In this document: positions 10,056 to 20,210 of the stretch, one piece after another | Layout: each line of letters starts with the position of its first letter | Position numbering within the stretch: position 1 is the first letter of the stretch | NCBI GenBank assembly: GCA_000827325.1 | Contig: KN832872.1 | Location: forward strand, 930,001 to 994,000 | Source: Oidiodendron maius Zn | Lineage: Eukaryota > Ascomycota > Leotiomycetes > Myxotrichaceae | Length of the DNA: 64,000 nucleotides | Direction of reading: 5' to 3' | Notes under the pieces: model-generated | What the model was told of the DNA's origin: nothing | Database searches by the model: none | What the model saw: the letters and a program-made list of their open reading frames with translations, nothing else | Position numbers and translations under genes: made by a program

Positions 10056-12981
10056 ATGGTCAAATCTTACTTGTGAGTTGCTTTGAATAAGGTGCACAGT
10101 TTAATATGCTGATAAATTTGCCTGTAACAGGAAGTTTGAGCAGGCAAAATCCTTTGGGCTCATCACTTCAAGCACATCCAATGTCGTCTGGTCCGCTACG
10201 AACTCTGCTACCGGATCCGGGCAGGCTTTCACTGCTTCCAACGAAGAGGTATTATGTTGGGATATCAAGAAGGGGGAGCTATTGAGCCATTGGAGCGACA
10301 AGGATTGCAAGGCACAAGTTACGGCAATTGCCCAAAGCAAAACGGACCAGGACATATTCGCTGTAGGATATGAAGATGGCAGCATTAGGTTATGGGATTC
10401 AAAAATCGCAACTGTTATATTAAGATTTAATGGCCATAAGTCTGCTATCACGGCTCTGGCATTCGATAATTCCGGGATACAGCTAGCTAGCGGATCGAAA
10501 GACACCGACCTAATAATGTGGAATCTGGTCGAAGAGGAGGGCAAGGTCAGACTAAGGGGTCATAAAGATCAGGTCACAGGATTACAGTTTCTCCAACCAG
10601 AAGCTCATGTGTCTGTCGGTGAAGATGGGGAGCAAATACTTACCCACGGCGATTTGAGTTCCACATGCTTCCTCCTGACGACAGGCAAGGATGGGATGAT
10701 CAAACTTTGGGATCTAGCTTCAAATCATTGCATAGAAACCCACGTTGCACAAGTAAATGGAGAGTGCTGGGCCCTTGGGGTGTCACCAGATGGCAGCGGA
10801 TGTATCACGGCAGGCAATGATGGAGAGATGAAAGTGTGGTCAATCGATATTGTTGGCTTAAATAAATTCTCCACGAAGGTTGATAACGAGGTTGGATGTC
10901 GATACCTTCATGAGAGAGGCTCTCTACAGCGCCAACTCAAGGATAAAGCGCTTGAGGTTTCTTTTCATCCCCGGTTGGACTATTTTGTGGTCCACGGCGC
11001 AGCTAAGGCGGTTGAGATCTGGAGAATTCGGTCCGAGGACGAGGTAAGGAAAAGCCTGGCACGGAAACGCAAGAGGAGAAGGGAAAAGCAAGCTTCTGAA
11101 GATCAAGCGGTGGAACCAGAATTAGATGAAAAGGCTGAGGATATCTCGAAGGCTGAGACAGCTGACTTCTTCGTCCCATACGTTACAGTTAGAACAGGTG
11201 GCAAAGTTCGATCAATCGATTGGATGCTCGGCAAGGACTCGAAATATATCCAGTTTCTCGTCGCAACTAGCAACAACCAGCTTGAGGTCTACAGGACAGA
11301 GACCAAGGACAGATCGAAGAAGACGAAGAGTGATGAACTGCCAGAATATTCACGGCCTATCTCAATCGAGTTGCCAGGTCACAGGGCGGATGTAAGGTCT
11401 CTTGCCCTTAGTTCCGACGATAGAATGCTTGCATCTGCATCAAATGGCGGCCTCAAAATTTGGAACGTTCGAACACAGAGCTGTATTCGGACTTTCGACT
11501 GTGGCTATGCCTTGTGCTGCTCCTTCTTACCAGGCGATAAGATTGTTGTAGTTGGTACAAAATCAGGAGAATTGGAGTTATTCGACGTGGCTTCTGCCAC
11601 GATGCTCAATACAGTAAAAGCGCATGAGGGCGCAATATGGACACTACAGGTGCATCCAGATGGACGATCCGTAGTCTCTGGGAGTGCGGATAAATCTGCC
11701 AAATTCTGGAATTTCGAGGTTGTCCAGGAAGAGATCCCTGCGACTAGGCGGACCACACCACGCTTGAAGCTTGCGCATACGCGGACACTGAAAGTTTCTG
11801 ATGACATCCTCAGCGTTCGATTCTCACCAGATGCGCGTTTATTAGCTGTCGCGTTATTAGACAATACTGTCAAGGTGTTTTTCGCGGATTCGCTGAAATT
11901 ATTTCTAAACCTCTACGGACATAAGCTGCCTGTTCTGAGCATGGACATCTCATTTGATAGCAAACTAATCGTTACTTGCTCTGCCGACAAGAATATACGA
12001 CTGTGGGGTCTTGACTTTGGCGATTGTCATAAGGCCTTTTTCGGTCACCAAGACAGTATTCTCCAAGTTGTCTTCGTCCCCCACAATCAGGACGGCAATG
12101 GCCATCATTTCTTTAGCAGCAGTAAAGACCGAAGGATAAAATACTGGGATGGCGACAAATTTGAGCAGATTCAGAGACTGGATAGCCACCACGATGAAGT
12201 CTGGGCTTTGGCAGTGAGTCGAGGCGGGAACTTCTTGGTCAGCGCTAGCCATGACAAGAGTATTCGGGTCTGGGACCAGACAGACGAGCAGATCTTCCTA
12301 GAGGAAGAAAAGGAGAAAGAAATGGAAGAGCTGTACGAAAGCACACTGATGACGTCCCTGGAGCAAGATGAGGATAAAGATGAAGAGGTTGGTGCACCAG
12401 GCAAACAAACGGTGCAAACCGTGATGGCAGGCGAGAAGATTGCTGAAGCTCTAGAGCTTGGAATAGCTGATTTAGAACTGGTGAAGGAGTGGGAGGCAGC
12501 GAAAACCACTCAACCCAATGTCGCCGCACCGCCCCGAAATCCGTTATATATGGCCCTGGGAGGTATCAGCGCTGAGGCGCACGTTTTAAATGTGCTACAG
12601 AAGATTCAAGCAGCCGCGCTTCAAGACGCACTGCTTGTGCTTCCTTTCTCAATGGTGCCGACTCTCTTCACATTCATCAACATCTTCCTGACAAGATCTA
12701 TGAATGTCCCCCTGGCATTTCGGGTCTTGAATTTTATGCTCAAGATGCATCATCGACAAATCGTGGCTAGCAAGACTATGCGCCCAATGCTGGACGGGAT
12801 CAGAGAAAATTTACGGCAATCCTTAAATAGGCAGAAAAAGGAGATAGGCTTCAATCTCGCAGCTCTGCGGGTGATCGGCGCAAGGACGAAGGATACACAG
12901 GCCAAGGACTTTGTAGATGAAGAAACCTGGGAGAAGGAAGAGAAAGGCCCAAAGAAGCGAGGATTTGTTCAAATAGCATAG
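10056..12981 (+). CDS. dip2: U3 snoRNP protein Utp12/Dip2 (WDR3 family)
   Basis: Exon 1 is only 17 nt (10056-10072, coding MVKSY plus part of Leu). A 58-nt intron (GTGAGT...ACAG) follows, then exon 2 at 10131-12981, for 955 aa in total. Yeast Dip2 also starts MVKSY and is about 940 aa. The protein is a UTP-B component of the small-subunit processome, acting in the nucleolus on 35S pre-rRNA. Two WD40 propellers are visible through repeated GH...D...LW/IRVWD units, with a basic-acidic linker near residues 325-370. A Utp12 C-terminal domain follows (about 770-890), then a Lys-rich tail (KKEIGFN, KKRGF). If the tiny first exon is missed, the model is wrongly truncated to an internal start. Confidence 0.96.
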
Positions 12982-13273
12982 ACAATCCATTTAAATAAAA
13001 TAACTTCACAGTAAATGAGCCCAAAGCCACCATGAATAAACAAATCCATTCTTTCAAGTCCCGGGGCACAGTATGGGCCATTCAAGGTTCCTGACAGTTT
13101 AAGGTCGCTTGATTTTGTTGCCGGATTGTCATCCCCGCAAAGGCAGACTAGCCGAGGCCGAGGCCGAGGCAAATCCTCCTCACTGCTTAGGACCCTGACG
13201 ACACAGCTCCTCTTCAAAATGATCCCTTTCCTCCCTCCGTGATCCCTTTCCCGACCATCGTGCAAACTTCACA

Positions 13274-14532
13274 ATGGCGGGAGCAGTGAGACAGCCCATT
13301 GACGTCCCATCGCTAGAGCGATATATCACCGAGAATGTGCCCCAGATCAAGACGCCGATTGGCCTCAAACAGGTGTGCCCCCCGCCGTACAATTCATTAT
13401 GCAGGGCACAGACTGACTTAACGGATGTCGTAGTTCGGATTTGGCCAGTCCAACCCCACATATCAGATTACTGATAGCACTGGCATGAGGTATGTCATGC
13501 GCAAAAAGCCTCCGGGAAAACTACTCTCGAAAACCGCACACCAAGTCGAGCGGGAGTACAGAATCATACACGCCTTGGAGAATACGGATGTGCCAGTCCC
13601 GAAAGCATACTGCCTGTGTGAAGATGCAAGTATTATTGGGACTGCATTTTATATCATGGAGTTCTTGGACGGGAGGATAATAGTAGACGCTAGCATGCCA
13701 GACGTGACGCCGGAGGAGAGAACGGAGATGTCAGTACTTCTACAACTATGTTTCTAAGAGAATTACTGAAGGAAGGATAGGTGGCACGATGCCGTAAGAA
13801 CGCTTGCCAAGTTCCATAAGATCAAGCCGAAAGAGGTTGGTCTTGAGAGCTATGGCAGACCCTCCGGGTTTTACGACAGGCAGATAAAGACCTTTTCGAC
13901 AATCAACAAGCTTCAAGGAGAAACGCGGGATGCCGAGACTGATAAACCGGTCGGGCCGATACCGCATTTTGACGATATGATAGACTTCTTCAAAGACAAA
14001 CAGATGCAGCCAAAAGATAGAGGGACGCTCGTTCATGGCGACTACAAGATTGATAACGTGGTCTTCCACAAAACCGAACCACGGGTCATTGGCGTATTAG
14101 AGTAAGTACAATGGCCGCATATTGTGTCTTATACTAACCATACATAGCTGGGAGATGTCTACGATCGGGCATCCCCTCTCCGACATTGTCAACCTTCTCA
14201 ACCCCTACACCCTACGATACATCCCGGGGAAGAATGAGCTCTACAAGTTCCACGACGGCGTCACGCCAGGTCTCCCCACGCAAGACCAGATCGTCAGGTG
14301 GTACGCCGAGGTGGCAGGCTGGGATCCAAACCCGGACATCCCTTTCGGCAAGGCGTTTGGATTCTTAAAGGCCACCGTCATATACCAGGGCATCGCGGCC
14401 CGATATGCTCGAAGGCAGGCGAGCAGTGCGCAGGCGAAGGCTAACGGCCAGATGATGCATCCGATAGGCGAGTATGCCTGGGCTACCGTTCAGGAGGCGA
14501 AGAAGAAGCCTAAGGGTGTAGCGCGGCTATAG
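13274..14532 (+). CDS. Aminoglycoside phosphotransferase-fold kinase, ACAD10/11 N-terminal type
   Basis: Exons 13274-13372, 13434-13729, 13781-14101 and 14148-14532 give 366 aa, with introns of 46-61 nt. The fold is APH/choline-kinase-like. It shows a glycine-rich start ([11 protein letters not shown]), an ATP-binding Lys region ([12 protein letters not shown]), the Brenner motif HGDYKIDN and the metal-binding [10 protein letters not shown]. The sequence resembles the kinase half of ACAD10/ACAD11, which in animals phosphorylates 4-hydroxy acyl-CoAs before dehydrogenation. Here it is a stand-alone kinase with no dehydrogenase domain and no signal peptide. The substrate is not shown by sequence; hydroxyacyl-CoA is an inference from the family. 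It is transcribed in tandem with Utp12 and has its own 292-bp upstream gap. Confidence 0.88.
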
Positions 14533-15184
14533 ATGGGCGCATTTAGAGAGCATTATAGCATGATTCGGGAGGCAGAGTTGCCAGCCAACGGATGTTGGTT
14601 ACATTGTACTGTACTTGTTCCTGAATAAACGAATATGATCATTGCACATGCGGACTCGCCGCAGTCTTCTCTTGCAAGTTCATTCTTACTCATTGAGTCT
14701 TAGACCGTATAGCCTTGTAGAGGAAGGAACAGACGTTAAAATTTGAAGAGAACAAATTTCGAGTTTTCTCCCACATCATTAAAGTCTCTTTGATGTTGGA
14801 TCCTTGACCCCATCCCGGATTGTGCAAAACAGACAAACACTGTTTCATGATTTCCTTACCAAACGACTGAACGATTATATTCTGCTTATCATAGAATCAC
14901 TTTTTCAAAGAGAATTCTTGCCGCGTTCCACACAGTGACATGCTTCCATTCATCAATGTGCAACCCGCACGTGATGAACCCCTCGCTTAACCCCTTTCCA
15001 TCCCCCTTTGTTCACAATTCACTACCTTCCTCAGCACAGCACACTTCACACACACGCGGAATATATATTTCTCCCCCTCCTCTCCATCCATGTCCATCCT
15101 ATCCCACGCGTCACCTCGGATAATCCATCCTCCACATCCGTTCATTCTATTCACGTTCTCCCGTCCCAAAAAGAAACAGAGAAA
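14533..15184 (+). other. 3' UTR of the kinase gene and CT-rich leader of the small ORF
   Basis: No gene is seen. The left part carries the kinase 3' end, including an AATAAA. A CACGTG box is at 14968-14973. From about 14990 to 15170 the strand is strongly CT-rich, as in fungal core promoters and leaders. Confidence 0.5.
14624..14629 (+). terminator. Poly(A) signal AATAAA of the kinase gene
   Basis: An AATAAA hexamer sits 92 bp after the stop codon of the kinase gene, at a normal distance for fungal 3' end formation. The cleavage site is not known. Confidence 0.45.
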
Positions 15185-15367
15185 ATGGCAGAGCAACACG
15201 AGACGAGCAACACCAGCCAGGCCAACGAGAAGATTCTTGGCTTCACCATCGGCGCTACCCTTGCCATCTTAGTCTTCTTCCCTTGCTACTGCTACTTTAC
15301 CCGCCACTCTCGCCGGAGACGCATCTCCTCCCACGTGCCAGAGATCGAGGATCATTTCACTTATTGA
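15185..15367 (+). CDS. Small single-pass membrane protein (60 aa), unrecognised
   Basis: A 60-aa frame begins MAEQHE. It has a hydrophilic N-terminus, one hydrophobic helix at about residues 17-39, an immediate RHSRRRR basic cluster, and an acidic end. The hydrophobic helix followed by Arg suggests a single-pass membrane protein with the basic side in the cytosol. The CT-rich leader just upstream and the clear start context (GAAAATGG) favour a real gene. I do not recognise the family. A second small membrane-protein frame follows 212 bp downstream, possibly on the same transcript. Confidence 0.5.
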   Translation: MAEQHETSNTSQANEKILGFTIGATLAILVFFPCYCYFTRHSRRRRISSHVPEIEDHFTY

Positions 15368-15436
15368 CCTCAAGAGAGAAGACCATAGAGCTGTGTCGCG
15401 GATCATAGACGCCGCTTTCTTCTTCAAGTTCTGTGG

Positions 15437-15521
15437 GTAACCCCTCCTCCCATTATCCCTCTCCTCCTTCCAATATCCCACAAGAAAGGAAAACAAACGA
15501 ACAGCTAACCTCTCTACCCAG
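15437..15521 (+). other. Candidate intron between the two small ORFs
   Basis: GTAACC at the left end, GCTAACC branch-like sequence and a CTACCCAG acceptor at the right end fit an 85-nt fungal intron. If real, it lies between the 60-aa and 78-aa frames. It is then either in a shared transcript or in the 5' UTR of the second. Confidence 0.4.
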
Positions 15522-15579
15522 TCACTCATCATCAGATTTCCCTCGTCAAGCACCTTTTTCAGCCATCAAACACAGAATA

Positions 15580-15816
15580 ATGTCCCCAGCAACTCCCGCT
15601 CCCACACCCACGCCCAGCCCCCACGAGTTATCCGCCCTCCCCAGCACTCTCCCCGAGATTCTAAGCTTCCTCCTCGGCGGCCTCCTCGGCGTAGCCGGAT
15701 TCCTCTTCTCGTACCGACTGATATTCGGCGCGCATGACAACAGTCCCCGCCCGGACCCACAAGCCTTCTTCAGTATGCTGGATAGGGAATTGAGGGAGGA
15801 AAGGGAGGAGAGTTGA
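15580..15816 (+). CDS. Small single-pass membrane protein (78 aa), unrecognised
   Basis: A 78-aa frame starts MSPATPAPTPTPSP. It has a Pro/Thr-rich N-terminus, a hydrophobic helix at about residues 28-50 (LLGGLLGVAGFLFSYRLIF) and a charged C-terminus ending in Glu/Arg. The frame stays open upstream through the candidate acceptor at 15521, so the start could be further upstream if spliced. No family is recognised. Its similar design to the 60-aa protein just upstream suggests a functional pair, but that is inference. Confidence 0.45.
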   Translation: MSPATPAPTPTPSPHELSALPSTLPEILSFLLGGLLGVAGFLFSYRLIFGAHDNSPRPDPQAFFSMLDRELREEREES

Positions 15817-16495
15817 TTTGAGTTAGCTTTCTTCCTTTGTGATATGGTGATGCTAGGTGGGAAATGGGAAGGATTGGAAAAAGGTAGGAAAGGGGCTTAT
15901 ATGAAAGTTTCCGCGAAGGAAGAGAGCGGCGGGAGTAGCGTAGGATGTGAATCGAGAGAGAGAATCAGAATCAGAGCACTTGCACATACGAATCACAAGG
16001 AGAGTAAATTCACATAATCAAACACCCCAAAAGAATTGAGAATATGCACATTTGATTCCTTACGTGTTGTTCTTGTGAAAGCTACTTAGACCGAAACCGC
16101 AGCCTGGCCCAGGTGCGGTATCCCACTGCCGCGTCTTCTATAATGTTGTGTGCTCGGGGAGCGGACTGCACAATCTTCGAAGAAGAGAAGAAGCTCACTG
16201 TAAAAATGGGGAGGGGAAAACACCTAAAACAAACCAAGCCCCCGACGCAGCCATATGTAACGTAAAACTCGCTTCTCCAATTAGCGCCATGCCTTCTCTC
16301 CTTGTCCCTTGCCCCTTGCTCGAGTTTGCCCGCTGTGAATGGAGTTGCCAGATGTAGATTGAAGAGAGGGAGGAAGTGCTGATGTGTGATGCCTTGATGA
16401 GTGGTTGACATTTGGGGGGAAGTGTCTGGTGCCTGACCAGCAATATTAGGAGTCGCGATATATGCGGAGGCGATGCATTGAACAAGGGCTGTGTA
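15817..16495. other. Intergenic, convergent 3' ends
   Basis: The 78-aa frame (+) and the RING gene (-) converge here. Frames crossing the stretch have no recognisable domain. Purine-rich sequence lies at about 15840-15970. Nothing else is supported. Confidence 0.45.
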
Positions 16496-18634
16496 TTAGT
16501 TTAAGAATTGACCAGACCATCTATGCTGCGAATGTCCATAAGTGCCATCCTGAGCACCATCATTCTGAACAGGATAGCTCATGCTCGTCGACGCTCCGAA
16601 GCCATCTGGCACCTGATCGTGGAAGAGGGGCGGCAGAGAGCTTGAGTCCATTGGCCGAGGCCGGTAGGAGGCGATGGATGGGAGGCTCGTCCCCCCGCCA
16701 TGAGAGGGGAACATCTCATACCACTGATCATTCGGATGGTCGAAATAGGGAGCCGGGATGTGATGTGAGCTTCCAAACGATGATGGGCGCTCCGGGTTCA
16801 CGCCAGATCCTACGGCCACCGAGGGCGAGGGCTCTTCCACCTGGGTCGCGCCCGAGGACCGGCTTGGAAGTGGGATGCTGCGTGGAGAGGGTCCATCGCC
16901 ATGTTGTTGCATTGGGGCTGGACTGGTTGATCTGTGTGGAGTTGGGCTGGGAGCGTTTGGTGTGATGAGGCCAAGATGAGCCCTCTGAGCTGCGTTTGGG
17001 GGGTTCATGGGCGGCACGACATATCTAGCAGAGCCAACGGAGATCGGACGACTTAAGCTAGCCCTACCTCGGCCATTTCGTCTCCTCTCTGGAGATTCTC
17101 TATGGGGAGGTCGGTTGTTAGATGTATAAGACCACGCCTCAGAGCCTTGTGTGCTCGACATTATATAGTGGTATTCTTCTTGAGTATATCGGATAACATG
17201 ATTCCTAGAGAAAAGTCAGACAAGGCTCTCTGGAACGCATCCAGGATTTCTACCCACCTCTCCTGGGCCGTTAGCTCCTCGCTTGAGGGGTACCGTTGCG
17301 GCAATCCGTGCTGCCGCGCACGATATGCCTGGGCGGTGATGGCTGCCAATCTCTCTCGGTGTGCCCGTAAGCTCTCGAAGGCGGCCGACTTCTTCACTGA
17401 CAGTTCTGAGGGGAGTTTGTCCCGGCAATATGGGCAGGTATCCGAATCTTGGAACCACTTCTTGATGCACTTCTCACCAAAGATGTGCTTGCACCTGGGC
17501 AACCGGATTGGGCTCTCGACGACGCCGTCTGGATTCTCGACACCGATGTCGTTATAGCAGATCGTGCAGACTAGGTGTAGTTAGCAAATGTATCATCACC
17601 AGCCAAGCCAAATCTAGCAGCAGAGACGAGAGCAAACTAGCCATCTCCGCCCGAATAAACTCACCCTTATCGGACTCTTTGAGGTCTTTCAGGTCTACCC
17701 TCTCCAGCGCAGCCAGTGCCTCTTTCGAGGGGATCTTCTTCGCTGCCGCAATGCTTCCTCGCAGGGCAGCCAACGCCCTCTCCTCGTCCTGGTCACTAAA
17801 TGTCTGCGAGTGAGGTCGGTAGCTCATTTCCTCTGAATCTGCAAGGTCATCATCGTCCTCCGACTCCCAGGCCGGGACAGCACGTCGTCTGCCCAGAGAG
17901 CGCTCTTCCGAGGGATTGGAGTGGGGATGATCCATTGCGTCGAACGATTGGGCTAGCTGAGACTGGAAGACCTCTCTCCGCTCCGCTCGTGCGAGCCTGG
18001 CCGCCCTCGACCGCTCCATGAGGCTGGGTTGCCGTTCAGGAGAAGGGTTGGATGGGCTGTGTGGATCGGATCGGCTGTGACGTTGGGGGTATGTGGGTTG
18101 GGAGACGGATGGGGTCGACGATGCAAGCGGAGGAGGGATCGGAGAGGGGATGGACGATGGAACAGCGGTTCTCGCACTCGAGCTGGCGTTAGGGGCCATC
18201 CCCCTATTCGCGCTCATGAAGGGGGGGGCACCGAAGGCGATGGAATCGTAGCCCGGCATCTCGTTCCACGTCGGGTTGGGGACGACGCCCACGAAGCCCG
18301 CCGGCGAGACGCCGTCTGGCATGTCGCCCCGGAGCCGTGCGTGTGGGTGTCCGTCTCTCAGATGCGGCTGCCAGGTATTGGCAGCGACAAATGGCCCCGG
18401 ATTCCAGTGGCCGAAGTTGGGGTTGGCGCGGGTACGGCTGTGTCCGGCGCTGTCGTCGAGCTGGTACCAAGACTCGGTGTTATGGATAGGGTCGTAGTGG
18501 TGAGCATCTCGTGCGGGCGGGGCAAAGGAAGATGGCTCCCCGTTGGGATTTTGGGGGTGGTGGTACTGGCATCGCGGTGGTGCGGACATTGATGGGGGTT
18601 GATTTGGGTCGGCGTCGTCCATGGCATAATCCAT
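16496..18634 (-). CDS. RING finger protein, putative E3 ubiquitin ligase
   Basis: Exons 18634-17665, 17570-17258 and 17204-16496 give 663 aa. The last intron (17257-17205, GTGGGT...CTGAC...TCTCTAG) removes a stop and joins two frames that otherwise meet at an overlapping TAATG. The long N-terminus is Pro/Ser/His-rich and disordered, with an Arg-rich helix near 210-225 and an acidic patch near 260. The RING spans residues 325-372: C325, C328, C350, H352, C358, C369 and C372. The fifth ligand position (355) is Gly instead of Cys or His, in CKHIFGEKC. An Arg/Glu-rich helical region follows, then a Ser/Pro-rich tail ending SGQFLN. The likely role is an E2-binding ubiquitin ligase; the substrate is unknown. 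No membrane segment is seen. Confidence 0.85.
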
Positions 18635-18912
18635 GGGATCGATGAGGGAGCCCCGCCCTTATCGGCCGCCGCGATAGGAGATTGGGGAGGGGTGACGAGA
18701 GGCCGCCTCGACGCTTTCCTGGGGGGGCGAAGGCGTCGGGGCTGGCAGATGGGAGCCGGGAAGAGTCGTGGTGATGGCTGGAGGATGGATGGCTGGAGTT
18801 GGTGAAGGAGGAGAGCTGGTGGCGGCGGCGGTGGTGGTGGAAGAAGACGAGGAGGAAGCGGGTGGTCGAGGGAAGTGACGGGGCGTTACGAGAACGTCGA
18901 GAGCGTCAACTT

Positions 18913-18940
18913 GAGTCGAGTCGAGTCGAGTCGAATCGAA
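18913..18940 (+). repeat. GAGTC pentanucleotide repeat
   Basis: Four consecutive GAGTC units followed by a decayed copy (GAATC) form a short tandem repeat in the leader of the RING gene. Confidence 0.85.
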
Positions 18941-20191
18941 GGGGCAGCGTCACCAGCAGCGGAGGAGAGGCCCGGTTTTGGGATTGCGGGGCGCCAGACT
19001 CGATGCTGGCGGTGGAGTCGGGCGGGCACTAGAAACTCGGAATTCAGTGGACGGGCGGGTTCGAAAAGGGAGACTTAAGGTGCCTGTCAAGGGAGAGAGA
19101 GGGAAGAGGGCGGAGAAGTAGAAGAAGAAGAGAAGGAGGAGGAGAGAAAGAAGAGGGGAGAGGAGAGGCTCGACCGATTCGAGGTTCGAGGCTCGGAGGC
19201 ACACGAGTCACGGTCAACGCCAGGTGGGGGAGAGAGGGAGAGAGAAAGGAGAGAGAAAGGGAACGGAAAGAGAGGGGCGTACGGTATCCAGGACCAGGAC
19301 AACGAGGGAAACAGGTCAGATAATAGACGGACGATCGATGGTGGTGGAGAGGCGTTGGTGGAGAAGAGAGAGGGAGACGAAGACGGATACGTGGGAAGCT
19401 GGTTGTATGTGGTGTCCGAGTGTCCAGGTGTCCGAGTTTGCGAGTCTCCTACTGCATGGGAGGAGGAGGCACGAGGAATGAGAGATGATGGATGATGAAT
19501 GCAGGTTCCGAGTTGCTGGTGGGCGGGAAGAGAGACGGCGAGGGAGGGAGTGAGTGGGCGACAGGACGACGAGACCATTACATGTCGAGATTCACCCAAG
19601 ACGGGGGCCGTAACCCGTATAAAATGTGCACATAATATATATCTCTGTGTCGGATAATATACATCCCTTATATAGATATAGATATATTCTCCCCTGGATA
19701 CTCGATATTTTATCCCCTCCATCCATATGAAGATTTCCGCTGGTTGGTGCCAGCGCGTCCAGTTAGTCGTCAGTCAGGCCGCTGACCAACACGGCCGGCC
19801 ACCACGCATCGACGACGACTATCACCACCCGAACTGGGCGGCATCTCCAACAGCGAACCAACCCTCACCTGCATTGGGTCATGGCGGCGACGACAGGTAC
19901 GACTGCGGCTTCTGCTGCTCCCTCCTGCTGCTACTCCTGCTGTCACTCCTGCTGCCATCACAGCACATCCCATCCCATCACATCCCCCTCACCACCTCCC
20001 TCACATCCCGCCCAGACATGAGAACCCCGTCTCAATTCAACTCGGACGCCGTCCGCCTGGCCGCCTGCTTTAACGGCGCCCCGCACCAGCGTTGTGTGCG
20101 ATACTGCAGCGGCCAGCACGGTCACGGCGTTTCGCAGGTCGGTGCCGCATCCAGCCCAGAGTGGCGAGCCGCAACGCCCAGGCCTAGATGA

Positions 20192-20210
20192 TGACTGACT
20201 GACTGACTGA
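20192..20210 (+). repeat. TGAC tetranucleotide repeat
   Basis: More than four perfect TGAC units form a short microsatellite in the gene-free stretch. Confidence 0.85.

Noticed and set aside
17159-17163. Overlapping stop/start (TAATG) suggesting two genes in the RING locus
   Set aside because: A 53-nt intron with a GTGGGT donor, CTGAC branch and TCTCTAG acceptor removes the stop and joins both frames, so one gene is far more likely.
19087-19722. 211-codon minus-strand frame with Ser/Leu/Pro runs
   Set aside because: It is a low-complexity product of CT-rich leader sequence of the RING gene with no domain or splice support.
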